24,915 bases of DNA, from assembly GCA_034090805.1 (NCBI GenBank), contig JAXDRV010000066.1, positions 1 to 24,915 on the forward strand. Reading direction: 5' to 3'. The stretch is from Ornithomonoglobus_A sp034090805 (GTDB lineage Bacteria; Bacillota; Clostridia; UBA1381). The notes below the pieces were generated by a model. The model was not told where the DNA came from. It did no database searches and saw only the letters and a list, made by a program, of their open reading frames with translations. The position numbers and the translations under genes are program-made. Numbering within the stretch: the first letter of the stretch is position 1; every line of letters begins with the position of its first letter. Below, in pieces: positions 12,201 to 21,403 of the stretch.

Positions 12201-13601
12201 ATGATGTTTAAAAAACTGGTATCGTTGTTGTTGGCGGTTTCTGTGGGCTCTGTTGCTTTGAGCGCATGCGGAAGTAAGGATACAGCAAAATCTGATGACG
12301 GAAAGGTAGTAATTACTGTAGGAAACTGGCCGGACGAGGAAACAAATGCGGAGTTATATGCTGCCCGTATGCAGCTGAAGGATGATTTTGAGGCACAAAA
12401 TCCGGATATTACGATTAAAACGGATGGATGGGCATATGATGTTAGTACATTTGCCGCAAAAGCGGAAGGCGGAACTCTCCCGACGATATATGCTACATAT
12501 GCAACCGAAGTCAAAAAAATCATTGATTTGGAATACTCTGCCGATATTACGGATGCAATGAAAAAATACGGATATTATGACTCGTTGTCGGAGGATATGA
12601 TGAAAGAGGTTTCCAGAGACGGTAGGGTGTATGTGCTGCCCATATCAGCTTACAGTCTTGGTATAGTGATGAATTTGGGATTGTTTGAACAGGCGGGGCT
12701 GTTGAAAGAGGACGGAACTCCTGTTATTCCGGAAACTTTTGATGATGTAAGAGAGATGGCAAAGGTTATAAAGGAAAAAACCGGTAAAGCGGGCTTCTTA
12801 TTTCCGACAACATCAAATGGCGGCGGTTGGAATTTTACAAATCTTGCATGGAGCTTTGGCGGAGATTTTATGAAAGAAACCGATGAAGGCTGGAAGGCAG
12901 ACTTTACAAGCGGAGTTACTGATGCGCTAAAGTTTTTGCGTGATATGAAATGGGAAGACAACACGCTGCCGACAGAAACTCTTATAAATAACAGTGACGC
13001 AATGAAGTTGATTGCAACCGACCAAGCGGCAATGGCATTCGCACATCCGGGACAGCTTGATATACTAACAAGTCAATATGGCATGAGCACCGATATGATT
13101 GGCTTTGCGAAAATGCCGGCAGGGCCTGCGGCAAGAGTTTCTTTAATGGGAGGAGATTATATTGCTTTTTCTCCTGAGGCTACACCGGAGCAGATAGATG
13201 CCGCATTCAAATGGCTTATACGCAATGGAAGCCTTCCGGCAACAGAGCTTACAGATGAGGCAAAGGAATCTATACGCAGAGGTCAGCAGGATAAGATTGA
13301 CGCCGGACAAATTGTCGGTATAAAGGACATAGTTCTTTGGACAGCAGCCAATGAAGCGGAGGCATATAAGCAGGAAGTAATCGAAGAGCTTAGAAACATT
13401 TCCGAAAAAAATGTTGCATCTTATAATGATAAGACGGGACTTTCCTACAGAACGGAAGAGAAAATGTGTGCACAGGATTTGTATGCACTGCTCGACAGCT
13501 GTATTCAGGAAGTTTTTACAAATGAAAATGCAGATTGTCAGGCTTTGCTTGATAAGGCTGAGGCGGATTTCCAGAATAACAACTTAAACAATGAAAAATA
13601 A
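12201..13601 (+). CDS. Sugar ABC transporter solute-binding lipoprotein (CUT1 type)
   Basis: A 466-residue secreted lipoprotein. The signal peptide ends in the lipobox LSAC with lipid-modified Cys23. The mature protein starts KVVITVGNWPDEETNAELYAARMQLKDDFEAQNP, the first strand and helix of family-1 extracellular solute-binding proteins, followed by PTIYATYATEVKKIID. The GGDYIAFSPEATPEQIDAAFKWLI block (about residues 314-337) is typical of the C-lobe. It binds an oligosaccharide outside the cell and delivers it to the two permeases encoded next. The start is ATG 12201, set by AAGGAGG with an 8-base gap; an in-frame ATG at 12159 would hide the signal peptide. It is the first gene of the operon and its stop overlaps the region where the permease gene begins. 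Confidence 0.92.
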   Translation: MMFKKLVSLLLAVSVGSVALSACGSKDTAKSDDGKVVITVGNWPDEETNAELYAARMQLKDDFEAQNPDITIKTDGWAYDVSTFAAKAEGGTLPTIYATYATEVKKIIDLEYSADITDAMKKYGYYDSLSEDMMKEVSRDGRVYVLPISAYSLGIVMNLGLFEQAGLLKEDGTPVIPETFDDVREMAKVIKEKTGKAGFLFPTTSNGGGWNFTNLAWSFGGDFMKETDEGWKADFTSGVTDALKFLRDMKWEDNTLPTETLINNSDAMKLIATDQAAMAFAHPGQLDILTSQYGMSTDMIGFAKMPAGPAARVSLMGGDYIAFSPEATPEQIDAAFKWLIRNGSLPATELTDEAKESIRRGQQDKIDAGQIVGIKDIVLWTAANEAEAYKQEVIEELRNISEKNVASYNDKTGLSYRTEEKMCAQDLYALLDSCIQEVFTNENADCQALLDKAEADFQNNNLNNEK

Positions 13602-13614
13602 GGGAGGCGGCAAG

Positions 13615-14532
13615 GTGTTTAGGACCACGTCAAAAACAATGAAAAAAAGACGCAAAAGCATCCTGCATTTCAATAAAAGGGATGTCAGTGCATGGCTCCT
13701 GATATTACCGGCATTGATTTTAATATACCTATGTATACTTCGCCCGCAAATTCTTGGTACATACTGGAGCTTCTTTGCAATGAAGGGCTATAAGGTGCAG
13801 GAATTTGTCGGACTTGAAAACTACAAGACCGTTATTACTGACTCGATGTTCTTAAAGACGCTCTGGAACACATGTCAGTATGTATTATGGTCAATTGTTA
13901 TTGGCTTTTTTATACCTATAATAATTGCGATAATGCTAAATGAGATTGTGCATTTTAGAAATACAGCCAGGATATTTATATATTTCCCCAGCATTTTGCC
14001 GGCAGCCGGAGTGTCACTGTTGTGGTATTTTGTGTTTTATCCTGATGCGGGCGGTCTTTTGAATATGGTAGGCAGTCTTTTCGATATGGATCCATATGTG
14101 TGGCTGCAGGATTCGAGATGGACAATCATGTACATAGTAATCAGTATGACATGGTCGGGCTGCGGCGCCGCTGTAATATATTATTTTGCGGCACTTCAAG
14201 GCGTAAATCGTGAACTGTATGAGGCGGCGATAATTGACGGAGCGGGATTTATTCGCCGTATAAGAACAATAACAATGCCGCATATCGCAGGAATTGCTTT
14301 GCTTTTCTTGATACGTCAGATAATAGGTGTGTTTTCTGTGATGGAGCAGCCGCTTCAGATGACGGACGGCGGACCTAACGGTGCGTCAACAACTCTCGGA
14401 CTGTTAGCATACAAGTACGGATTTGTAAGTATAAAGCCTGATTTGGCTATGGCGGTAGGAGTGATAATGTTTGTTATTTTGATAGTTATAACATGCTTCT
14501 ATTTCTACCTTGACAAGAGAATAGAAAGGTAG
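13615..14532 (+). CDS. Sugar ABC transporter permease (UgpA/LplB-like)
   Basis: A 305-residue membrane permease with six hydrophobic segments. The EAA loop ELYEAAIIDGAGFIRRIRTI...MPHI has its Glu-Ala-Ala at about residue 203; it docks on the ATPase subunit. The basic N-terminus (KTMKKRRKSILHFNKRD) precedes the first helix, SAWLLILPALILIYLCIL. The start is taken as GTG 13615 because AGGGAGG at 13601-13607 is well spaced for it. An ATG at 13591 is in frame and would overlap the previous stop. Length and layout fit the first permease of CUT1 systems, which import complex oligosaccharides. No ATP-binding subunit is encoded in the window; in Firmicutes one shared MsmK-like ATPase often serves many such systems. 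Confidence 0.92.
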   Translation: MFRTTSKTMKKRRKSILHFNKRDVSAWLLILPALILIYLCILRPQILGTYWSFFAMKGYKVQEFVGLENYKTVITDSMFLKTLWNTCQYVLWSIVIGFFIPIIIAIMLNEIVHFRNTARIFIYFPSILPAAGVSLLWYFVFYPDAGGLLNMVGSLFDMDPYVWLQDSRWTIMYIVISMTWSGCGAAVIYYFAALQGVNRELYEAAIIDGAGFIRRIRTITMPHIAGIALLFLIRQIIGVFSVMEQPLQMTDGGPNGASTTLGLLAYKYGFVSIKPDLAMAVGVIMFVILIVITCFYFYLDKRIER

Positions 14533-14549
14533 CAAAGGGGGTGCTTTAA

Positions 14550-15431
14550 ATGAAAAAAATGAATAAAGGCGCATTAACTTCTTCGGATATGAAGCAACCG
14601 ATTTATAAAATTATGTATGCGGCTATATTTGGGTTTATAGTTGTTTGCTGTGTTGTGTCATTTTTTCCGGTATTATGGGTTCTGCTGTCAGGCTTTAAGG
14701 ATGTCAAGGAAATGTACGCTGTTCCCGCAACACTGTTTCCGAAAAACTTTAACATCTCAAAGCTTGGAACGGTTTGGAGCGAAATGAAGCTTTATAAGTA
14801 TTACGCCAATACTTTCATTATGGCGGGCGGAAGCGTTGTGTTTGAATTGATAGTTTCGGGATTTGCCGGATATGTTCTTTCGAGGTTGAAGCCGAAGGGA
14901 ACAAAGGTGATGCTTGCATTGATATTTTGGATAATGCTTATGCCGGGAACAATGAGAACGGTTCCTTTGTATATGGAATTTAAGAGTATGCCGTTAATAG
15001 GAGTAAATCTGCTTGGAACATATTGGCCGATATGGCTTATGGCCGCTGCAAATACATTTAACATAATCCTGTTTAAAAATTTTTTTGACGGCATATCTCA
15101 GTCAATTGTGGAGGCTGCATGGATTGACGGATGTTCTGACGTTAAGCTGTTTTTCAAAATAATAATTCCGTTAAGTGTGCCGGTATTTATAACTGTGGCA
15201 ACCTTGGAATTTAATGCTCAGTTCGGACAGTTCTTTTGGCCTTACTTGCTAATATCCGAAAAGGAAAAATCGGTAATAGGTGTACAGCTGTTCAAAATGA
15301 AAACCTCAACCTATACACTGGACTATCAAATGCTTGCGCTGATATTTGCGGTTGCCCCGCAGATATTGATTTTCGCCCTGTGCCAGAAATATATCGTGGG
15401 TGGAGTGAATGTAGGCGGCGTTAAAGGTTAA
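14550..15431 (+). CDS. Sugar ABC transporter permease (UgpE/LplC/YtcP-like)
   Basis: A 293-residue membrane permease, partner of the preceding one. The N-terminus leads into IMYAAIFGFIVVCCVVSFFPVLWVLLSGFKD, the usual first helix of the second CUT1 permease. The EAA loop SIVEAAWIDGCSDVKLFF...IPLSVPV has its Glu near residue 188. The C-terminus ends QKYIVGGVNVGGVKG, matching the conserved 'QKYFVxGxxxGAVKG' ending. A strong AAAGGGGGTG lies before ATG 14550. It is 17 bases from the first permease gene. The two probably form the heterodimeric channel for sugar uptake. Confidence 0.93.
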   Translation: MKKMNKGALTSSDMKQPIYKIMYAAIFGFIVVCCVVSFFPVLWVLLSGFKDVKEMYAVPATLFPKNFNISKLGTVWSEMKLYKYYANTFIMAGGSVVFELIVSGFAGYVLSRLKPKGTKVMLALIFWIMLMPGTMRTVPLYMEFKSMPLIGVNLLGTYWPIWLMAAANTFNIILFKNFFDGISQSIVEAAWIDGCSDVKLFFKIIIPLSVPVFITVATLEFNAQFGQFFWPYLLISEKEKSVIGVQLFKMKTSTYTLDYQMLALIFAVAPQILIFALCQKYIVGGVNVGGVKG

Positions 15432-15448
15432 ATGTCGGGAAAGAATGG

Positions 15449-16882
15449 ATGTATATGAAAAAAACACTCACAATGATGCTTGTACTTGTGTTTTTACTTT
15501 CAGTCTGCGGATGCAGTCTGTCAAAAAAACATGAAGATAAAGAAACCGAAATCAGCTTTTCCTTCTGGGAACCGGGCGTGTCTCACGAAATTGAAGATGC
15601 CTTGCGAAAGGTTGCCGATGGTTACGAAGAATTGCATCCTGATGTCAAGATAAGACTTATTTCAGAGTCGGTTGACTCTTACCAGGATTGGATTAAATCC
15701 TGCGTGGTTTCTGACAGCTTACCCGATATAGAATCAAATCAAGGAGCAAATCTTTTGCCACAGTATAATGCGGGACTTGTCATGGATATTTCTCACGAGC
15801 TTGATTGTGAATCGGCATATGCAGGCGGTCAAATGTGGCGTGACACTTTTAAGGATACATATCTTGATGCTACATATGAAAACAAATTCATACCGTTTTT
15901 TGGTGTAGAGCTTGGAATGTACTACAACAAAACAATTTACGAGGAATTGGGTTTGGAGGTTCCGCAAACCTGGAATGAATTTATAAATAACTGCGAGGTT
16001 ATTAAAAATTCCGGTAAATTGCCGATTGCGTTTATGGGACAGAAGGCTGATGCTTGTGAATGGCTTAATTGGGACATAGCAGGAGGTCTGTTTGCGAAAA
16101 AACATTTATCCAATAAAAATATTAACATAAACGGTGATATATCACTGAGCCGCTATGAAACATATCGAGCTTTGCTTACGGGAGAGATTGATTTTGCAAA
16201 AAATACAGAATATCAGCAAGAATATCGTGAGTATGTAAAACGATTGAAAGAGTATTTAAAGTACTGCGGCGGTTATCCCGGACTGGAGGAATCGATTGCC
16301 AAGGCGATGTTTTTAAGCGGTGAGGCGGCTCATATCTATACAGGGTCATGGGATGTGTACGGATTGATGAAAAATAGTAATGTGGGATTTGAAGTGGGTA
16401 TATTTCATTTCCCGTTATTTACAGAAAATGAAACTCCGTATTGCGGAAAACGCATAAAGCACCTGTCAAAACAAAGTATTGCCGTAACAAAGTCGGCATA
16501 TGCCCAAGAAGGCAAGCTTGAAAAGGTGATAGACTTTTTGCAGTATTTTACTTCGAAAGAGGTGTACCGGGAATTCATTAACAACACTGCACTGCTGCCT
16601 GTGATAGAGGATGTTGAGTGTGTGGAGGGTACCGATGTCTTTGAATATGACGGATACTATCAGGATCTGTTGCTTTTAAGTGATGAAAGTTATGGCGGTG
16701 ATGAACTGATATACGATATTCTTTCCGGTAATGAGCCGAGTTTGGACAGCAGTTTTTTTGAACGTATGCAGAAAAATTTGATGGAACAAGCAAATAACTA
16801 TGCCGCCGCCAATAAGCTTTCAGCCGAAAACGGGTATTATATGAAGGAAAATATGTCGGAGGTGTTTAAAGACGAAGGCTAA
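15449..16882 (+). CDS. Second sugar-binding lipoprotein of the same operon
   Basis: A 477-residue secreted lipoprotein with a signal peptide ending SVCGC; Cys22 is the likely lipid-modified residue (Gly at -1) and Cys20 is an alternative. The mature part begins TEISFSFWEPGVSHEIEDALRKVADGYEELHPDVKIRLISES and continues with FFGVELGMYYNKTIYEELGLEVPQTWNEF, both typical of family-1 solute-binding proteins. AAHIYTGSWDVYGLM and SKQSIAVTKSAY fit the C-lobe. It differs clearly from the first binding protein of the operon, so it may bind a related ligand for the same permeases or work as a sensing partner of the kinase encoded next. Start ATG 15449 (GGGA upstream) or ATG 15455. Confidence 0.88.
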   Translation: MYMKKTLTMMLVLVFLLSVCGCSLSKKHEDKETEISFSFWEPGVSHEIEDALRKVADGYEELHPDVKIRLISESVDSYQDWIKSCVVSDSLPDIESNQGANLLPQYNAGLVMDISHELDCESAYAGGQMWRDTFKDTYLDATYENKFIPFFGVELGMYYNKTIYEELGLEVPQTWNEFINNCEVIKNSGKLPIAFMGQKADACEWLNWDIAGGLFAKKHLSNKNININGDISLSRYETYRALLTGEIDFAKNTEYQQEYREYVKRLKEYLKYCGGYPGLEESIAKAMFLSGEAAHIYTGSWDVYGLMKNSNVGFEVGIFHFPLFTENETPYCGKRIKHLSKQSIAVTKSAYAQEGKLEKVIDFLQYFTSKEVYREFINNTALLPVIEDVECVEGTDVFEYDGYYQDLLLLSDESYGGDELIYDILSGNEPSLDSSFFERMQKNLMEQANNYAAANKLSAENGYYMKENMSEVFKDEG

Positions 16883-16895
16883 AAAAATAAACTTT

Positions 16896-18620
16896 ATGGA
16901 AAAAACTCCGTTGTGGATACAATTTTTTCTGGTTAGTCTTTTGTCAATGTTCGTTGTAATTTTTGTTATGACGACGCTGAGTGTCATTCAAATGCGTAAT
17001 AAGGAAAATCGTATAATACAGTCCAATATTTCAAACAGTATGTATTATATGGAGCAGAACATAAAGAATGAAATTTCAAGATGCAGCCACAAGGTGAGTA
17101 GTCAGCAGACGGCGAGGACTTTTCATTCCATAAAGTATGGCGGCGGAGATTACCGAAGCAGGATGAGAGAGGAAATTGCTGCTATATGTAATGAAGCACC
17201 GGAGATATTTGCTGTGTTTTATTGCGACAGCGACGGCGAATGCTATAGTGCAGGAGAGGTCTTTGGCAGTATTAACTCGCAGATGAGCTTAATAAATGAA
17301 TGCAAATCCGAACCGCAATTTAACAGAGGAGACGGCATTTGGCGGTATGCGCGTGCAGGACGAAAAAACAGCTCGCTTATTTGGTGTAAGGACATAATAT
17401 GTGTGGATAACAACTATCAGCAAATCGATCTTGGAACAATAGTTCTTTACCTGGATGTAAACAAACTAAGCTCGGGTTTTTTCAAAGATGATATTCAAAC
17501 CCATACCGCTGTGTGTGACTTTACCGGAACATTTGCAATAGCGCAGGACGAAACACTTATAGGGGAGAAATTTGAAGATGTCTTTGAGGTTGTAAATGAA
17601 GATACGGTAAAAAGGAATAATGTAAGCTATCTGTTTAAGAAACAGAACTCCTCAATAAACGGCTGGGAGATCATTTCTTACATAGAAATGGATATGACGG
17701 GAAGAAATGTTGCGAAAACAATGACCGGCATCGTGATATTTGCTTTCTGTGGACTGCTTGCGGTTTGTATGATTTCTTATGTTCTTTCTAAGAGAATAGG
17801 CAGACCGGTAGAGGAACTCATAAAATACATTGGAATAAACCGACAGGGTGAAATAACTCAGATGCCGGAAGCAGAAGTGGGAGATATAGCAAAAATACGA
17901 ATGGCATTTGAAGAGATGAGCCTTGACCTCAGAAAAAAAATTGAGTCGAATTATGAAATGCAATTAAGACTTAATGAAATAACAATTAAGGCATATGAAA
18001 GTCAGATGAATCCGCATTTCCTGTTCAATACCCTGTATATGATACAGATGATGAACGTTTTAGGCGAAAAGGAAAACATAACAACTATCACCAACTCGCT
18101 TGGTAAGCTGCTCAGGTTTAACCTTGACAGCACGAACGAGGTAAAACTTTCGGAGGAGATTGAAAATGTCAAAAATTATCTTGACATTATGGAGCTGAGG
18201 TTTCAGAACCGTTTCAATTATAAAATAATAATTCCGCCGGAGCTTATGGAGTGTTATACCGTAAAATTTATGCTGCAGCCTCTCATTGAAAATTCAGTAA
18301 GTCATGGATTTGTGCATAAAAAGGATATGTGTGAAATCGTGATAATGGGACAGCAAATGGGCAATGATATGGCAATAGTGATAAAGGATAACGGCGAGGG
18401 GATTGAGCCGGAGCGATTGCAAAAGCTTAAAAAGCAGCTAAATGGCGAAAACGATAATAATGGCGGCATAGGAGTGGTAAATGTGCATGAGCGTATCAAG
18501 CTCTTATACGGTGGACAGTATGGTATTGATATTTTTAGCGATTACAAAAAAAACACAAATGTTTTAATACATATTCCGATTTCAAAATGCCCGAAAGCAG
18601 AGGTGGACAAGAATGTTTAA
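16896..18620 (+). CDS. YesM-like sensor histidine kinase
   Basis: A 574-residue membrane kinase. The first transmembrane helix is at about residues 9-30, followed by an extracellular sensing domain (about 33-272). The second helix (GIVIFAFCGLLAVCMISYVL) is near 276-295, followed by a HAMP-like linker (SKRIGRPVEELIKYI). The LytS/YesM-type kinase region then has the phospho-acceptor His374 in QMNPHFLFNTLYMIQ. The ATPase part shows the N box LQPLIENSVSHGF and the G box DNGEGI. It should phosphorylate the response regulator encoded next, with which it overlaps by 8 bases. By analogy with this family it senses a sugar, perhaps through the adjacent binding lipoprotein. No strong Shine-Dalgarno precedes ATG 16896, so translation may depend on the upstream gene. 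Confidence 0.93.
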   Translation: MEKTPLWIQFFLVSLLSMFVVIFVMTTLSVIQMRNKENRIIQSNISNSMYYMEQNIKNEISRCSHKVSSQQTARTFHSIKYGGGDYRSRMREEIAAICNEAPEIFAVFYCDSDGECYSAGEVFGSINSQMSLINECKSEPQFNRGDGIWRYARAGRKNSSLIWCKDIICVDNNYQQIDLGTIVLYLDVNKLSSGFFKDDIQTHTAVCDFTGTFAIAQDETLIGEKFEDVFEVVNEDTVKRNNVSYLFKKQNSSINGWEIISYIEMDMTGRNVAKTMTGIVIFAFCGLLAVCMISYVLSKRIGRPVEELIKYIGINRQGEITQMPEAEVGDIAKIRMAFEEMSLDLRKKIESNYEMQLRLNEITIKAYESQMNPHFLFNTLYMIQMMNVLGEKENITTITNSLGKLLRFNLDSTNEVKLSEEIENVKNYLDIMELRFQNRFNYKIIIPPELMECYTVKFMLQPLIENSVSHGFVHKKDMCEIVIMGQQMGNDMAIVIKDNGEGIEPERLQKLKKQLNGENDNNGGIGVVNVHERIKLLYGGQYGIDIFSDYKKNTNVLIHIPISKCPKAEVDKNV

Positions 18621-19341
18621 ATTAGTATTGGTCGATGACGAGTATTATGCGATTGAAGGAATGAAGCAAATGCTTGACTGGAGCGAATATGATATTTCTA
18701 TTGTAGGCACTGCAGCTGACGGAACCGAGGGATTGGAGTTAATTCGTGAAGTCAGTCCGGATATAGTTATTGCCGATATACGAATGCAGGAGCTTGATGG
18801 TTTGGAAATGATCAGAATTCTCAGAGAGGAGGGCTTTAAAGGGAAAATCATTATCATCAGCGGTTATCAGCGGTTTGAATACGCACAAACCGCTATCGAC
18901 TACAAAGTGGACAAATATTTCACCAAACCTTTGGATTTGGAGGAATTTAAGCTGGTTATTCAAAATTTGGTAGCCGAGCTTAGGGAGGATAAAGATGAAC
19001 CTCGGCCATTTATGCCTGAACTTTTGAAAGCGGTCGTGGACGAGATAGATTTACGATATACCGAGGATATTCAGCTTTCAAGCTTGGCGGAGAAGTATTA
19101 TTGCTCTACTTCGTATCTTAGTAAGCTGTTTAAAAAATATCTCAATATGAATTATGTGGATTACGTCAAAAAAAGACGCATTGAAAAGGCAAAGGAAATA
19201 CTAACGCAAACCAATATGTCTATAGACGAAATTGTGGATGCGGTTGGTTGGAAAAGTACAAAGCGTTTCAGAGAAACCTTTAAAAGGTATGAGGGTATTT
19301 CACCGAATGAATACCGTCGAAGAACCATTAAACAGATATAA
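18613..19341 (+). CDS. YesN-like response regulator, AraC-type, compact form
   Basis: A 242-residue DNA-binding response regulator. The receiver domain (1-120) has the acidic pair in LVDDE, phospho-acceptor Asp55 in VIADIRM, Ser in IIIISGY and Lys in YFTKPLD. A short linker leads to an AraC/XylS domain (about 135-242) with two helix-turn-helix units: IQLSSLAEKYYCSTSYLSKLFKK, and MSIDEIVDAVGW...RFRETFKRYEGISPNEYRR. Most YesN proteins carry a long central region and run to about 500 residues; this one lacks it and is close to the minimum. It probably activates the operon and the secreted-protein genes downstream. ATG 18613 overlaps the kinase stop and AGAGGTGG lies just upstream. Confidence 0.94.
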   Translation: MFKLVLVDDEYYAIEGMKQMLDWSEYDISIVGTAADGTEGLELIREVSPDIVIADIRMQELDGLEMIRILREEGFKGKIIIISGYQRFEYAQTAIDYKVDKYFTKPLDLEEFKLVIQNLVAELREDKDEPRPFMPELLKAVVDEIDLRYTEDIQLSSLAEKYYCSTSYLSKLFKKYLNMNYVDYVKKRRIEKAKEILTQTNMSIDEIVDAVGWKSTKRFRETFKRYEGISPNEYRRRTIKQI

Positions 19342-19359
19342 ACCAACGTATGGTTGGTT
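19341..19359 (+). other. Small intercistronic stem-loop
   Basis: AACCAAC (19341-19347) and GTTGGTT (19353-19359) form a perfect 7-bp stem with loop GTATG. It begins at the last base of the regulator's stop codon. No T-tract follows (TATATATAAATT), so it is at best a weak terminator or an mRNA-end structure between the regulatory genes and the secreted-protein genes. Confidence 0.4.
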
Positions 19360-19391
19360 ATATATAAATTTAAAGAAAGAAGGAATAAAAA

Positions 19392-21332
19392 ATGAAAAAG
19401 AATAAAATCAAGAATCGATTGATAAGTATTATTGCCTCAGCGGTAATGCTTATCGGAACATTGCCGGCATACGCTGCCGTTCCGTCAGTAGAAATATCTG
19501 ATCCCTTTAAATACGACGAGGCGTTTGCTTTTACTCCGGCAAACGGAGGCGGTTTTCTCGCAATGCAGATGAGCAAGAGCGATATTGAAGCCGTACAAAA
19601 GCCGTATGTTGAATATTCGGTGTATGCAGAAGACGCAGGTGAGTACAAGATAGAATTTAAGTCATCCCCGATTGTTTCACCGCAATACACCAGCCCGGCG
19701 ACAGTCACAATCAATAATGCTGAGCTGTCAGGGATAAATCAGGTTCAAGAGATTGATGTTAATACAAGAGTGTACAGTGCAATTACAAACCTCTCGGCAG
19801 GAGAAAATAAAATCAGGTTTACCGTTACCGGAGAACGTGCAAACGGTGGAGATGAGAATCTTTTCGGACTTTTCCATCTTTTCTATGTTAATGTTACCCC
19901 GAATGGTTCAAAAACAATAGTAGACGGCAATACATTGGTGGTTAAGGCAGAGAATTATGAAACTGCTTCACATTCTCTTACACAAGGAGCAAGTGCCACT
20001 TGTTATGGGGGAGACTATTATTATACGGGTGTTATATACGGGTCTGCTGCGCTAACCTATAATGTTTCTGCGGAGAATGAGGGCTTTTATGATATGACGC
20101 TGTATGCCTCATCAATACACGATTGGCTTGGCAAATATGAGATTCTTATAAACGGTACTTCAATAGGTGACATGAAGGACGGAGGAGTATTTGCTTCATA
20201 CAAAAAACATATAGGTGGAGATAACACATGGATGATAAGAGAGTTCTATCCTGTGAAGGTACAGCTTAAAAAGGGTGCGAACAGTCTTGTAATTCGTTCT
20301 TATGAGGGAGGTACAAACAGCAACTACGGCTTTGCACTTGACTGCTTCAAATTTGCACCTAAAACAAAATTAGCATTTGACGATCTTAGCGGTAATGTTT
20401 CGGGTACGCAATACTACGGAGGAGCGGCAACACAGATGTTTAATGATGCGTTATATACTCAGACATATAATCTTGATGTTCCGGCTGGCACATATGATAT
20501 GTATGCTTGCGCAGGTTCATCTGTCTGGACAGATTATTTGGGTACGCTGTCTTTTAAATTAGGGGATGGCGAATATGTGGCTTTGACAACAAGCAATGTA
20601 ACTAAAGGTGAAGCTGTATCTGACATAGCAGGACACTTTAAGTACAATGAACCGATAACCCTTTCCGGAAATGACACACTTGAATTTGCATGTACTGCAG
20701 CGGCTGCATTGGGAGAAAACCCAAACCAATATGTTTTGTTTGACTACTTTGAGCTTGTTCCTCGTGATGTTGCGATAGGAAAAGCGGATATTGCTGTAGC
20801 CTCGAACAAATTAGCCTGCGGCGAAACAATGCAGGCAAGCAGTAAGCTTTATTATGAAAACGGATATGAGTGCGGAAGATATGCCGTTAACAGTGTAAAG
20901 TATGCGTCATCAAATACAAGGGTTGCAACGGTAGATGAAAATGGTCTCATTACAGCAATGAACCCCGGAGCGGCTGAAATTTCCGTTACCTATAATGATA
21001 CATATACAGCACGTACAACAATAAGCGTTTATGACGAAAGCGGAATCGTGCCTTTTTCAACAAGTTATGATGCAGAAACGGGAAATGCGGTAATTAAGCT
21101 TACCAGAGTCAGTGACGGCGCAGGGGATGCGGCAGTTATTATAGGCGGATACAATGAAGAGGGCGGCATACCCACATCGCTTACAGATGTTAAGCTCGAA
21201 TCAGGCGTTAGCCCGACAAGAGGAAGAGTGGAGACAGTAAGAAAGACAGTTACGGGTGATAATGTTCGTCTATTCATTTGGGATAGTTTAAGCGGTATGA
21301 AACCGATGACAGACTTTATTGAATTAAAGTAA
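19392..21332 (+). CDS. Secreted multi-domain carbohydrate-binding protein with bacterial Ig-like domain
   Basis: A 646-residue secreted protein with a signal peptide cleaved after AYA (residue 28). Three tandem beta-rich modules resemble CBM6/CBM35-type domains: about 30-175; about 180-315 (VVKAENYETASHSL...GFYDMTLYASS...KVQLKKGANSLVIRSYEGG); and about 316-455 (LDVPAGTYDMYACAG...FDYFELVP). A Big_2-type Ig-like domain follows (about 456-550, SSNTRVATVDENGLITAMNPGAAEISVTY). A C-terminal domain ends VRLFIWDSLSGMKPM, a pattern common at the ends of clostridial secreted glycan enzymes. No catalytic domain was recognised, so it probably binds glycan at a distance from the cell. There is no LPxTG, SLH or dockerin anchor. 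AAGAAGGAAT precedes ATG 19392. Confidence 0.85.
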   Translation: MKKNKIKNRLISIIASAVMLIGTLPAYAAVPSVEISDPFKYDEAFAFTPANGGGFLAMQMSKSDIEAVQKPYVEYSVYAEDAGEYKIEFKSSPIVSPQYTSPATVTINNAELSGINQVQEIDVNTRVYSAITNLSAGENKIRFTVTGERANGGDENLFGLFHLFYVNVTPNGSKTIVDGNTLVVKAENYETASHSLTQGASATCYGGDYYYTGVIYGSAALTYNVSAENEGFYDMTLYASSIHDWLGKYEILINGTSIGDMKDGGVFASYKKHIGGDNTWMIREFYPVKVQLKKGANSLVIRSYEGGTNSNYGFALDCFKFAPKTKLAFDDLSGNVSGTQYYGGAATQMFNDALYTQTYNLDVPAGTYDMYACAGSSVWTDYLGTLSFKLGDGEYVALTTSNVTKGEAVSDIAGHFKYNEPITLSGNDTLEFACTAAAALGENPNQYVLFDYFELVPRDVAIGKADIAVASNKLACGETMQASSKLYYENGYECGRYAVNSVKYASSNTRVATVDENGLITAMNPGAAEISVTYNDTYTARTTISVYDESGIVPFSTSYDAETGNAVIKLTRVSDGAGDAAVIIGGYNEEGGIPTSLTDVKLESGVSPTRGRVETVRKTVTGDNVRLFIWDSLSGMKPMTDFIELK

Positions 21333-21347
21333 TTTGAAATATCTGTG

Positions 21348-21368
21348 GGGGCGGAGTAATTCCGCCCC
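21348..21368 (+). other. GC-rich stem-loop between two secreted-protein genes
   Basis: GGGGCGGA (21348-21355) pairs perfectly with TCCGCCCC (21361-21368) around loop GTAAT. It lies 15 bases after the upstream stop codon. Nothing like a T-tract follows (TCTGATGATAAAAAT), so it may be a leaky terminator or a 3' stabiliser that sets the ratio of upstream to downstream transcript. Confidence 0.55.
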
Positions 21369-21403
21369 TCTGATGATAAAAATAATGGGAGTGATATAAA
21401 TTT

